Positions 1 to 8,678 are shown, numbered from the stretch's first letter. The stretch is DNA of 64,000 nucleotides from JACMLD01 sp038207265 (GCA_038207265.1 JBBQZZ010000001.1:124001-188000); one strand, 5' to 3'. Program-made: numbers and translations. The notes: generated from the sequence alone by a model not told the origin.

Positions 1-361
1 TTGCAAAACCCATGGCCACCATCACAGAATAAACAATTCCATCAAAAGGTTCATCGAATGATTTTTTTGGATAAGCATACAAACGAAGCATTGCAAATTT
101 GCTTCCTTCTTCGCTGCAACCAACAATAATAAATGCATTGAAAGCATAAAAAAGAACAGAGGATGCGCTACCAATGCTTCCAAAAATAGCGGCAGCGGTG
201 GTTTGTATAATAATCGCGGGCAGGGTACTTAACATTCCAAGCAAAAATGAAACAAGCAGGTATTTCTTTGGTTCTTTGTCGTAAATATCTTTATGATAGA
301 TATACCAGATGATAGCAAGTCCCGGAGCTATGGCCAATGCAAGTAATAACATGAGTGGCAT
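1..361 (-). CDS. PrsW-family intramembrane protease, N-terminal part (cut by window edge)
   Basis: The minus strand is open from an ATG at 361 to the window edge (120 codons, no stop). The protein starts with a hydrophobic helix, then a YDKEP-like cytoplasmic stretch, two more hydrophobic segments, the motif EEGSK, and DEPFDGIVYSVMVAMGFA. The EExxK and DEPxDGIVY motifs are characteristic of PrsW/CAAX-like glutamic membrane proteases, which cleave membrane-bound substrates such as anti-sigma factors. The C-terminal half and the remaining catalytic motifs lie outside the window, so activity cannot be judged. It is divergent from the gene starting at 401, with only about 40 bp between them. Confidence 0.75.
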   Translation of the reverse strand, partial: MPLMLLLALAIAPGLAIIWYIYHKDIYDKEPKKYLLVSFLLGMLSTLPAIIIQTTAAAIFGSIGSASSVLFYAFNAFIIVGCSEEGSKFAMLRLYAYPKKSFDEPFDGIVYSVMVAMGFA

Positions 362-400
362 TTTGTTAAGGCAACAATTTACAGACTGGATTTCTATTTA

Positions 401-3244
401 ATGAGTATCTTGAAAAATATTCTGCAGCTCCTTATGAAGTCAGCCATTCTTACCTTTTGCATCATAACAATTATAGCGGACCTATTACATGCACAACGTT
501 TTGGTGGCGATAAACCCTCCATTCAATGGAAACAGGTGAATACAAATGTGGCCCGCATCATTTTTCCAGGTGGCCTGGATAGTGCCGCGGCAAGAATAGC
601 CGGCATCACACAACAATTAGACGCATCCACACTATCTACCATCGGTTCACAAAAAAAGAAAATAGATATTGTACTTCATCCCAATACTGTCATTTCAAAT
701 GGATATGTATCGCTGGGTCCCTTCAGAAGTGAATTTTATTTAACGCCAACGCAGAACAGCTTTGAACTCGGAAGTCTTCAATGGCAGGATTTGTTATCGG
801 CCCATGAATACCGGCATGTTCAGCAGTATAATAATTTCAATGTGGGTCTTTCAAAAGTTTTCAGGGTTTTATTTGGACAGGAAGGACAGGAATTGGCCAA
901 TGCACTGGCAATACCGAACTGGTTTTGGGAAGGTGATGCTGTATACCAGGAGACATTGGTCAGCCAACAGGGCAGGGGACGCCTGCCGTTTTTTTATAAC
1001 GATTTCCGTTCCTTATGGCTGGCTGGAAAAGACTATAGTTATATGAAATTGCGAAATGGATCACTGCGTGATTTTACACCTGACCATTACCGTTTGGGTT
1101 TTATGCTGGTGGCGTATGGCAGGGAAAAGTACGGGAATGATTTCTGGAAAAAGACAACACAGGAGGCGGCTTCATTCAAAGGATTGTTCTATCCCTTTCA
1201 AAAAGCAGTGAAGAAAAATGCAGGAGTGAAATTTGAGCAGTTCAAAACAGGCGCGTTGAATAATTATAAAGAACAAATACTAAAACAAAGAACCGGTAAA
1301 AAAAATCAACAGCATTTCCTGGCCGATGAAGAATTTCCTGCATTCACTACGGATGATGGCATGGTGTACATGAAGAGCAGTTACAAACATGTTCCGTATT
1401 TTGTTGAAAGAAAGAATAACATAGAAAGAAAAATAAGAACCCGCGATGTGAGCCTAGATAACCAGTTTTCTTACCGCAACGGCAAAATTGTTTATGTTTC
1501 ATATCGGCCGGGTACCCGCTGGAGCTGGAATGATTACAATGAAGTACAACTACTCGATGTAAAAACCGGTAAGCAGGAAACCCTGACACATCAATCAAAA
1601 TATTTTTCACCCGATATCAGCGCAGACGGTAAAAAAATTGTTACGGTGGATGTACGGGCGGCCACAATCAGTCACTTGCATATAATAGACGCGGTCGAGG
1701 GTTCCTTAATAAAAGAAATACCCAATAATGAAAAACTATTTTATACCTATCCAAAATTTGTGGATGCAGAAAGAATTGTGAGCGCCGTGCGCCTGCCCGA
1801 TGGAAAAATGACTTTGGCGCTGATTAAAATCCAGGATGGCAGCATGGAATATCTTGCCAAACCTTCCAACAGGGTAATAGGATTTCCTTCGATACAAAGC
1901 GATACCATTTATTTTACCGCGTCGGATAACCAGGATGATCAACTGTTTGCCGTTTCGATCAATAATAAAAAGTTATATAAATTATCATTGTCAACCAATG
2001 GCATTGGTACGTATCAGCCGGCCATGCATTCCGGCAGTCTTTTATTTTCTACGTTTACTGCTAACGGTTATCAATTACAGGAATCGGCCAGCCAAAAAAC
2101 GGTGTGGCAGGAAATGAGTGAATCAGCCTGGGAATCAAATGCTCAGCACTTCGGCATTGATTTTTCAAAGAATCCCGCGGCAGGTTTATTATCATCTGTT
2201 GAACCAAAAGATGTTACCGAAACTAAATACCCAAAGACAAAAGGGCTTTTTAACTTTCATAGCCTGCTTCCTTATATATCGGATCGCGATTATTTGCTTT
2301 CATTGGTAGGAAACAATATTCTCAATACCATGCAGACGGAATTGTTTGCAGCCTATAACAGCAATGAAAAATACAAGCAAGTGGGCTTTAATGGAACCTA
2401 CGGTGGTTTGTTTCCATATATTTCACTTGGGGGCAGTTATATATTTGATCGAAAAGATCTGCTGAGTAATAATCAACCTGTTTACTGGAATGAATCACAG
2501 TTCAATGGCGGCTTGAGTATTCCATTGAACCTAAGCAAAGGAAGAACCTTGTCCAGCCTTATCATAAGCTCGGACTATGTTTTTAAAAATCTTATGTACA
2601 AAGGAATTTTTAAAGACAGCATTGGCAATAAAAACCTGGGCTATATCAGTTCTAATTTGTCATTCGTAAGGCAGTCGCAAAAAGCGCGGCAACAAATTTT
2701 TCCTCGTTTTGCACAGGCTTTAAACATGAACTATAGTAAGGCGGTTCAACATGCAGATGCCTGGCAATTCCTGGCTGCCGGTTCCTTGTATTTTCCTGGT
2801 TTTGCTTATACGCATAACCTGGTGCTGAATGCAGGCTGGCAATTCAGGGATACGCTTAGCTTTTATCGCTTCACCAACAGCTTCCCGTTTTCAAGAGGAT
2901 ATGAATCTGCCAACCTGCGCAATATGTATAAACTGGGAGCCAATTATCATTTTCCACTGGCATACCCCGACTGGGGTTTTGCAAATATTGTTTATTTTAT
3001 GCGAATAAGGGCCAACCTGTTTTATGATTATTCAATCGGGCGCGTAGCATACGGTAACGGACAACGCATTGATACAAAATTCAGATCCACCGGTGCAGAA
3101 ATATTTTTTGATACCAAATGGTGGAACCAGTTGCCGCTGAATTTTGGGGTTCGGTACAGTCATTTGCTGGATGCAGATCTGTTTGGTGCAACAGGTGCGG
3201 AAAGATTTGAATTTGTATTGCCAGTTAATTTGTTTCAGCGATAA
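401..3244 (+). CDS. Outer-membrane protein: HExxH peptidase-like domain, beta-propeller, C-terminal barrel
   Basis: A 947-residue secreted protein. A signal peptide ends near LLHAQ (residue 32); Met12 (position 434) is an equally good start. Residues 135-139 read HEYRH, a zinc HExxH motif, followed 38 residues later by WFWEGDA (E177), the expected place for the third metal ligand of a gluzincin peptidase. Residues of about 330-580 have TolB/WD40-like repeats (for example DVKTGKQETLTHQSKYFSPDIS). The last 300 residues are rich in alternating aromatic/polar strands and end in PVNLFQR, typical of an outer-membrane barrel. I infer a surface- or periplasm-facing protease-like protein anchored by its own barrel. 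Substrate is unknown; the peptidase function is a motif-based inference. Confidence 0.65.
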   Translation: MSILKNILQLLMKSAILTFCIITIIADLLHAQRFGGDKPSIQWKQVNTNVARIIFPGGLDSAAARIAGITQQLDASTLSTIGSQKKKIDIVLHPNTVISNGYVSLGPFRSEFYLTPTQNSFELGSLQWQDLLSAHEYRHVQQYNNFNVGLSKVFRVLFGQEGQELANALAIPNWFWEGDAVYQETLVSQQGRGRLPFFYNDFRSLWLAGKDYSYMKLRNGSLRDFTPDHYRLGFMLVAYGREKYGNDFWKKTTQEAASFKGLFYPFQKAVKKNAGVKFEQFKTGALNNYKEQILKQRTGKKNQQHFLADEEFPAFTTDDGMVYMKSSYKHVPYFVERKNNIERKIRTRDVSLDNQFSYRNGKIVYVSYRPGTRWSWNDYNEVQLLDVKTGKQETLTHQSKYFSPDISADGKKIVTVDVRAATISHLHIIDAVEGSLIKEIPNNEKLFYTYPKFVDAERIVSAVRLPDGKMTLALIKIQDGSMEYLAKPSNRVIGFPSIQSDTIYFTASDNQDDQLFAVSINNKKLYKLSLSTNGIGTYQPAMHSGSLLFSTFTANGYQLQESASQKTVWQEMSESAWESNAQHFGIDFSKNPAAGLLSSVEPKDVTETKYPKTKGLFNFHSLLPYISDRDYLLSLVGNNILNTMQTELFAAYNSNEKYKQVGFNGTYGGLFPYISLGGSYIFDRKDLLSNNQPVYWNESQFNGGLSIPLNLSKGRTLSSLIISSDYVFKNLMYKGIFKDSIGNKNLGYISSNLSFVRQSQKARQQIFPRFAQALNMNYSKAVQHADAWQFLAAGSLYFPGFAYTHNLVLNAGWQFRDTLSFYRFTNSFPFSRGYESANLRNMYKLGANYHFPLAYPDWGFANIVYFMRIRANLFYDYSIGRVAYGNGQRIDTKFRSTGAEIFFDTKWWNQLPLNFGVRYSHLLDADLFGATGAERFEFVLPVNLFQR

Positions 3245-3257
3245 CTAAATCATTTCA

Positions 3258-3412
3258 AAAGTGGGTCACCCTTGAAGGGTGGCTCACTTTACAGCTCAAA
3301 CATTACATCGAAAGCATTTGCAAAGTATAATTCTTATTTGTCTTAATTATAAGGTGAGCCGCCCATAAAAAGACTGACAAATCATGAATACAAATAAGGG
3401 CGACCCACCTTT
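3258..3412. repeat. Compound inverted-repeat element between convergent genes (REP/BIME-like), includes a terminator hairpin
   Basis: Four related 11-mers occur in the order GTGGGTCACCC (3261), GGGTGGCTCAC (3277), GTGAGCCGCCC (3354) and GGGCGACCCAC (3398). The first two form a tight hairpin (3258-3290, about 14 bp with two G-T pairs) that can serve as terminator for the upstream gene. The first also pairs with the fourth (10 of 11) and the second with the third (11 of 11 counting one G-T). An inner CTTATTTGT (3333) matches ACAAATAAG (3390). The whole can fold either as local hairpins or as one long cruciform. It sits between the converging outer-membrane protein gene and valS. Confidence 0.6.
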
Positions 3413-3440
3413 ATCAGCGACCCTCCTATATTAGTTTCCT

Positions 3441-6092
3441 TCATAAAGCCGCCAAACTATCTTCAATAATTTTCAGTTTTGCTTCCGCATCTGCTTTTTT
3501 CTTTTTTTCCAACGCCAGTACTTCTTCTTTTGCATGCTGGATAAATCTTTCGTTGCCCAGTTTTTTTTCTACTGATAATAAAAACCCCTGTAAGTGTTCT
3601 TTTTCTTTCAGTAAGTCTTCTTTCTGATTGCCATTTTGTAAGGGCTGTTCGCTTTCTATATAAAATTTATCTTTGCCCGTTACAACTGCAATACTGTTTG
3701 AAACCTGGGTTTCCGTATAGTGAATGGCTTTTGCATTAACCTGTTTGGCAAGAAGTATTTCTATTTGTTTGTATTTACCAGGTGCTTCCGGCTGAATATG
3801 CAATACGATTTCTATTTTTGGTTTTAGTTGTGCTTTGTTCCTGGCATCACGGATAGCAGTAACCGAATCTCTTAATAATTTACCAGTTTCCAGCAGCGAT
3901 TTATTTACTGATTGAATAGCACCGAACTGCTTAACACATAAATCATCCTTTCTGTTTTCCAGCAAATGATATAATTCTTCTGTAATAAATGGCATAAACG
4001 GATGCAGCACCTGAACCAGGCTTGTAAAAAAATCACTTGTTTTAGCATAGACGGTCTTATCAATGGGCTGCTCAAAACCAGGTTTGATCCATTCAAGATA
4101 CCAGCTGCAGAAATCATCCCAAATAAGCGAGTAGATAGTTTTTAATGCCTCACTTAACCTGAACTGTTTCATTAAATTTTCCACTTCTGCTCTTACTTCA
4201 TTTAACCTGTTTTCAAACCAGTCTATGGCGAAAGCTTCCGCGGATGTCATACTACTTTCAACTTGTCTTCCTTCCCACATTTTCACCAGCTTCAGCGCAT
4301 TCCATAATTTATTATTAAAAAACTTGCCCTGCTCCAATGAAGATTCATCAAACAACAAATCATTGCCAGCGGGCGAGGCAATCATTATTCCAAAGCGCAC
4401 TGCATCTGCTCCATATTTTTCAATCAGTTCAAGCAGATCAGGTGAGTTGCCTAAACTCTTACTCATTTTTCTTCCCTGCTTATCTCTCACCATACCGGTG
4501 AAATACACATCTTTAAATGGAATTTGCTTTTTATATTCCATACCTGCCATCACCATTCTTGACACCCAAAAGAAAATAATATCCTGCCCGGTAACCAAAA
4601 CAGCTGTGGGATAATAATATTCTATTTCTTTATTGCTGGGTTGAGTAATGCCTTTAAAAACTTCCATGGGCCATAACCAGGAAGAAAACCATGTATCCAG
4701 CACATCTTCATCTTGTTTTAAATCGTGCGTGGTGAGTAGTGAGTGGTTAGCGAGTTTGGCTTGTTGTTCCGCATCTTCTTTTGTTTCGGCTACATAACAG
4801 TTGCCCTGTTCATCGTACCAGGCAGGAATTTGTTGTCCCCACCAAAGCTGTCTGGAAATGCACCAATCTCTTACATTTTCCATCCAATATTTATAGGTTG
4901 CTAAAAATTTTTCACCTGGGTGAATGGAGATATCGGCATTCAGCACGGCATCCAGTGCGGGTCCTGCCAGTTCTTTCATTTTTACAAACCATTGTGTTGA
5001 AATCCTGGGTTCTACTACTGCACCACTGCGCTGACTGTATCCCAGCCGGGTGGGGTATTCTTCTTCTTTTAATAAAAAACCTTTTTCATTTAGTTCGGCA
5101 ATTATTTTTTTGCGTGCCGTGAAGCGATCTATGCCCACATAAATCTGCGCGGCTGCGCTCAGGGTTCCATCTTCGTTAAGTGTATCCACTACTTCTAACT
5201 GGTGTTTCAATCCAAGATTATAGTCGTTGATGTCATGTGCGGGTGTTACTTTCAATGCACCGGTGCCAAATGCGGGATCTACATAGTCATCAACAATGAT
5301 TGGAATGCGCCGGTTGATCAGCGGAACCAATGCAAATGCGTCTTTTAAATGCGCATAACGGTCATCGCTAGGGTTTACACAGATAGCCGTATCGCCCATT
5401 ATGGTTTCAGGTCTTTGTGTAGCGATTGTAATTCCACCGGCCGCTGTATCGGCAATGGCTTCACCATTTTTATCAACCAGCTGGTAACGGATATAATATA
5501 ATTTACCCTGCAGATCTTTGTATTCAACTTCTTCATCACTCAATGCCGTTTTGGCTGCCGGATCCCAGTTAATCATACGGGCACCGCGGTAAATCAACCC
5601 CTTTTTATACAGATCAGCAAATACTTTAATGACCGCTTTATAGTAATGATCATCCATTGTGAATGTGGTCCTGTTCCAATCTACACTGCAACCCAGTTTC
5701 TCAATCTGGTTATAAATAATGCCACCATATTTTTCTTTCCATTCAAAAGCATAGGCCAGAAATTCTTTTCTGCTTAGTTTATTTTTGTCAATGCCTTTCT
5801 CTTTCAACAGCTGTACCACCTTTGCTTCTGTTGCAATAGAGGCATGATCACTTCCCGGAACCCAGCAAGCATTGAATCCGCTCATTCTTGCTTTTCTTAC
5901 AAGTATGTCCTGTACCGTTTCATTCAGTGTATGACCCATGTGCAATACACCGGTTACATTGGGTGGTGGTATCACTACAGTAAACGCAGGACGTTCATCC
6001 GGAACGCTGTTAAAATATCTTTTGGCCATCCAGTGTTTGTACCACCTGTCTTCGGTGCTGCCGGGTAGATAATTTTTGCTCAATTCCATCAT
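3441..6092 (-). CDS. valS: Valyl-tRNA synthetase
   Basis: Class Ia synthetase that charges tRNA-Val with valine in the cytoplasm, with editing of mischarged threonine. 883 residues, normal for the family. Residues 42-54 carry PPPNVTGVLHMGH (the HIGH-type motif), the editing domain follows, then QDEDVLDTWFSSWLWP, and GRKMSKSLGN (KMSKS). The C-terminal end is a lysine/glutamate-rich coiled coil typical of ValRS. ATG codons at 6092 and 6089 are both possible starts. Oddity: residues of about 447-457 (KLANHSLLTTH) are encoded by a low-complexity stretch (4725-4753) like repeats seen between genes elsewhere in the window, apparently inserted just before QDEDV. Confidence 0.97.
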   Translation of the reverse strand: MMELSKNYLPGSTEDRWYKHWMAKRYFNSVPDERPAFTVVIPPPNVTGVLHMGHTLNETVQDILVRKARMSGFNACWVPGSDHASIATEAKVVQLLKEKGIDKNKLSRKEFLAYAFEWKEKYGGIIYNQIEKLGCSVDWNRTTFTMDDHYYKAVIKVFADLYKKGLIYRGARMINWDPAAKTALSDEEVEYKDLQGKLYYIRYQLVDKNGEAIADTAAGGITIATQRPETIMGDTAICVNPSDDRYAHLKDAFALVPLINRRIPIIVDDYVDPAFGTGALKVTPAHDINDYNLGLKHQLEVVDTLNEDGTLSAAAQIYVGIDRFTARKKIIAELNEKGFLLKEEEYPTRLGYSQRSGAVVEPRISTQWFVKMKELAGPALDAVLNADISIHPGEKFLATYKYWMENVRDWCISRQLWWGQQIPAWYDEQGNCYVAETKEDAEQQAKLANHSLLTTHDLKQDEDVLDTWFSSWLWPMEVFKGITQPSNKEIEYYYPTAVLVTGQDIIFFWVSRMVMAGMEYKKQIPFKDVYFTGMVRDKQGRKMSKSLGNSPDLLELIEKYGADAVRFGIMIASPAGNDLLFDESSLEQGKFFNNKLWNALKLVKMWEGRQVESSMTSAEAFAIDWFENRLNEVRAEVENLMKQFRLSEALKTIYSLIWDDFCSWYLEWIKPGFEQPIDKTVYAKTSDFFTSLVQVLHPFMPFITEELYHLLENRKDDLCVKQFGAIQSVNKSLLETGKLLRDSVTAIRDARNKAQLKPKIEIVLHIQPEAPGKYKQIEILLAKQVNAKAIHYTETQVSNSIAVVTGKDKFYIESEQPLQNGNQKEDLLKEKEHLQGFLLSVEKKLGNERFIQHAKEEVLALEKKKKADAEAKLKIIEDSLAAL

Positions 6093-6116
6093 ATAAAACC
6101 ATTCTTATTTGGCTGG

Positions 6117-6124
6117 CAAAGGTA
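6117..6124 (-). promoter_or_regulatory. Candidate -7 box of the valS promoter
   Basis: On the minus strand this reads TACCTTTG, a full match to the Bacteroidota -7 consensus TAnnTTTG, about 24 nt upstream of the valS ATG. A TTG lies 25 nt further upstream, longer than the usual spacing, so the -33 element is uncertain. Confidence 0.45.
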
Positions 6125-6179
6125 GCAAATTGAGTTTGCTTCATGGTTCCAAAAATCCGTAATTTCATTGTCCCTATTT

Positions 6180-7502
6180 ATGTATGCAATAGTTGATATA
6201 GAAACAACAGGCGGACATGCAACTGCCAACGGCATTACCGAAATTGCCATTATATTACACAACGGAAAAGAGATAGAGGGCAGGTTTCAATCATTGATCA
6301 ATCCGGGTATTTCCATTCCCCGTTATATTACATCGCTCACCGGTATCACCAATGAAATGGTACAGCATGCTCCCCGTTTTGATCAGCTTTCCGGTAATCT
6401 GTTCAATTTATTAAAGGGGCGGGTGTTTGTGGCACACAATGTAAATTTTGATTATTCTTTTATAAAACATCATTTTAGTGAAGCGGGCTACGATTGGTTT
6501 GCAAAAAAACTTTGCACTGTTCGCATGGCGCGAAAAGTTTTTCCAGGGTTTACCAGTTATAGCCTCGGAAATTTATGCCGGGAACTGGATGTTATTATTG
6601 CTGATCGTCACCGAGCAATGGGTGATGTAGCGGCCACCGCAAAAGTGTTTGAACTGATACTGGCTGCAGATACCAATAGCGTTGTGACTGCTATGTTAAA
6701 AGGAAAAACAAAGGATCAGTATCTACCGCCACATTTGCCCGTGCCGGATATTGAAAAATTACCGGTTGGTCCGGGTGTATATTATTTCCATGATCAAAAG
6801 AAAAAAATTATTTACGTTGGTAAAGCTACCAACCTGCAACAACGCGTGAAGAGCCATTTCAGTAATAATGACGGAGGGAAACGCAAACAGGAATTTTTAC
6901 GCAACATACATGGTGTTTCTTTTAAAAACTGCAGCAGCGAATTATCTGCTTTGATACTGGAAAGTGTAGAGATAAGACGCATCTGGCCAAAATATAACCG
7001 CAGTCAGAAAAAATACCATCATGAATATGGATTGTACACCTATGAAGACAGAAATGGTTATTTGCGTTTATTTATAGAAAAAAAGAAAAAACATCTCAGC
7101 CCGGTTCATACCTTCAACCTGTTGCACGAAGGAAAAGTTTTGTTGCGAAAGATGATTGATGAATTTGAGTTGAATGAAACGCTTTGTTTTATTACTGGTA
7201 CGGAAGCCAGTTTGGTAACGGAACCACCCGTTTTATACAATGAAAAAGTAAACCGTGCCATTCAACAATTACAGCAACAATTGCCAACTTTCCTGGTGAC
7301 TGATCATGATGACGAAAATGCAAACTGCATTTTAATGGAGCAGGGGAAATTTATTGGAATGGGACCGGTTCTTAAAGACTACACAGATATCGCGTCTATA
7401 AAAGAGAAGATTACTATTTACCCCGACAATGATTATATCCGGGGCCTGATTTACCAATTTGTTGAGAAGTATCCTGATAAAAAAATAAAAATTTTGTCCT
7501 AA
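6180..7502 (+). CDS. DnaQ-type 3'-5' exonuclease fused to a GIY-YIG endonuclease domain
   Basis: The ATG at 6180 is preferred over an upstream TTG because it gives MYAIVDIETTG, the usual N-terminus of DEDD exonucleases. Residues of about 1-165 form the exonuclease (DIETTGG Exo I; HNVNFDYSF Exo II; HRAMGDV Exo III with H and D of DEDDh). From about residue 195, LPVGPGVYYFHDQKKKIIYVGKATNLQQRVKSH is a GIY-YIG nuclease core as in UvrC/Cho. Such fusions in Bacteroidota are annotated as DNA polymerase III epsilon-like or Cho-like proteins and probably act in DNA repair. About 440 residues. No UvrC helix-hairpin-helix domain is visible. Confidence 0.85.
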   Translation: MYAIVDIETTGGHATANGITEIAIILHNGKEIEGRFQSLINPGISIPRYITSLTGITNEMVQHAPRFDQLSGNLFNLLKGRVFVAHNVNFDYSFIKHHFSEAGYDWFAKKLCTVRMARKVFPGFTSYSLGNLCRELDVIIADRHRAMGDVAATAKVFELILAADTNSVVTAMLKGKTKDQYLPPHLPVPDIEKLPVGPGVYYFHDQKKKIIYVGKATNLQQRVKSHFSNNDGGKRKQEFLRNIHGVSFKNCSSELSALILESVEIRRIWPKYNRSQKKYHHEYGLYTYEDRNGYLRLFIEKKKKHLSPVHTFNLLHEGKVLLRKMIDEFELNETLCFITGTEASLVTEPPVLYNEKVNRAIQQLQQQLPTFLVTDHDDENANCILMEQGKFIGMGPVLKDYTDIASIKEKITIYPDNDYIRGLIYQFVEKYPDKKIKILS

Positions 7503-7528
7503 CCACACAAAATGTTTAGGACAAAATT
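7490..7528 (+). terminator. 13-bp inverted repeat overlapping the stop codon of the exonuclease/GIY-YIG gene
   Basis: AATTTTGTCCTAA (7490-7502) pairs perfectly with TTAGGACAAAATT (7516-7528) around a 13-nt loop. The TAA stop codon is the end of the left arm. No long T-run follows, so it may work as a terminator or as an mRNA 3'-end stabiliser. Confidence 0.5.
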
Positions 7529-7589
7529 AATTCGTTCAACTGGTTACAGAGGGTAGTTGAAACAAGCTGTTAATATACAACCTGGTAAA

Positions 7590-7691
7590 TTAACTCCAGG
7601 CCATATATGTTACTGTAGCGATTATTGCATACAGAACAATTACGATAAGTGCGATTTTGAATCCGCTGCTGTGAGATAAATCTAGTTTCAT
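7590..7691 (-). CDS. 33-residue single-helix membrane peptide
   Basis: Not recognised. ATG at 7691, stop at 7590-7592. The peptide begins MKLDLSHSSGFK and continues with one hydrophobic helix (IALIVIVLYAIIATVTYMAW) ending at a serine. The layout (short polar N-terminus, one transmembrane helix, almost no tail) is that of a small membrane protein. It lies downstream of a structured RNA segment and a -7 box on the same strand, which suggests expression. It is too short for motif-based naming and could be chance, although the uninterrupted hydrophobic run argues against that. Confidence 0.4.
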   Translation of the reverse strand: MKLDLSHSSGFKIALIVIVLYAIIATVTYMAWS

Positions 7692-7749
7692 AAATGTTGT
7701 TTTTAAGCATGAACCAATAATAGGGAATGGACTACGGTTTAGTCTTCAA

Positions 7750-7858
7750 GGGGGAGTCAACGGGGGCTTTTCTTCGATTAAAGGACTGAGCTATCGGGTT
7801 ATGCCTGTTCTAACAAACTTTAGACGCCTATCAGTTCGCAAGATATTGACTTTCTTCC
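7750..7858 (-). ncRNA. Candidate structured RNA or 5' leader upstream of the 33-residue peptide
   Basis: On the minus strand three nested helices are directly visible. AGTCAA pairs with TTGACT (plus-strand arms 7846-7851 and 7755-7760), ACTGA with TCAGT (7831-7835 and 7785-7789), and TCTAA with TTAGA (7820-7824 and 7809-7813). Together they make one long irregular hairpin of about 100 nt. A further GACTA/TAGTC hairpin follows toward the peptide. The outer stem begins within about 15 nt of the -7 box, so the fold would start at the 5' end of the transcript, as in 6S-like RNAs or riboswitch leaders. I do not recognise a known family. The paired arms are equally complementary on the plus strand; the strand is assigned from the promoter motif. 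Confidence 0.35.
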
Positions 7859-7865
7859 TGTGTTG

Positions 7866-7873
7866 CAAATTTA
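7866..7873 (-). promoter_or_regulatory. Candidate -7 box for the structured RNA/small peptide transcript
   Basis: Reads TAAATTTG on the minus strand, matching TAnnTTTG. No clear TTG is found 19 nt upstream, so support is the -7 element and its position directly in front of the folded segment. Confidence 0.35.
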
Positions 7874-7944
7874 GGAACGGATTTTTTATTAACGGAGGCG
7901 GAAGGCGATTTATTGCTATTTTGGGGCTAAATATTTAGCCGGTT

Positions 7945-8676
7945 ATGGAAAGAACCATTAGTTCCTGGTACAGCCCTTCACTGAACAAAGAAATGCCCGT
8001 TGCAGTATATGGTAGCTATGGATTTGCATTGATATTGATCCCCACGGCAGGGGCCGACTACCTGGAGTATGAACGATTTCAATTAATGGATCATATCGCT
8101 CCTTTTGTGGATGCCGGTAAAGTAAAAATATTTTCCATTAACAGTATCAACACAGAAAGCTGGATGAACAATCATATGGATCCTTACCACAAAGCAGTCC
8201 GTCACCAGCAATTCAACAATTATGTTTATAATGAAGTGGTGCCTTTTATCAGAAACAACACAAGTTGGGAAACGCCGATTATTACCAGTGGCGCGTCTTT
8301 TGGCGCATTACACAGCGCCAATCTTTTTTTTAAAAGACCGGATATAATAAATGGTTGTATTGCAATGAGCGGGGTGTATGATTTATCGGAGTACACAAAG
8401 GGCTATTTCAACGACGATGTTTATTTCAACAGCCCGATTCATTACCTGCCCAATTTAAACGATCATAATGTACTTGAACAAATTCGTCGCAGCAATCATG
8501 TACATATTGTTACCGGAAGCGGAGATCATGAGGATCCGGAAGCAAACCGCCGGTTTGGCGGCGTAATGTATAACAAGGGTATAAACTATGAACTTGATAT
8601 CTGGGGGCCGGAATGGAAACATGACTGGCCAACATGGAAGGCAATGTTGCCTCATTACCTGGGATCCAGGTTCTGA
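7945..8676 (+). CDS. Esterase-like alpha/beta hydrolase
   Basis: 243 residues without a signal peptide, so probably cytoplasmic. It resembles the esterase D-type family (PF00756): a strand-rich N-terminus with LILIPTAGADYLEYE, the nucleophile elbow SGASFGALHS (Ser in GASFG), an acidic segment GSGDHEDPEA that may supply the aspartate, and a histidine in EWKHDWPTW near the C-terminus. Members of this group hydrolyse thioesters or carboxylic esters; the substrate is unknown. It converges on aat, 2 nt away from that gene's stop codon. Confidence 0.7.
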   Translation: MERTISSWYSPSLNKEMPVAVYGSYGFALILIPTAGADYLEYERFQLMDHIAPFVDAGKVKIFSINSINTESWMNNHMDPYHKAVRHQQFNNYVYNEVVPFIRNNTSWETPIITSGASFGALHSANLFFKRPDIINGCIAMSGVYDLSEYTKGYFNDDVYFNSPIHYLPNLNDHNVLEQIRRSNHVHIVTGSGDHEDPEANRRFGGVMYNKGINYELDIWGPEWKHDWPTWKAMLPHYLGSRF

Positions 8677-8678
8677 AT

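Noticed and set aside
7740..7860. Possible tmRNA or signal-recognition-particle RNA
   Set aside because: The expected tmRNA tag and tRNA-like ends and the SRP GGAAG/GCAGCC loop sequences are absent.
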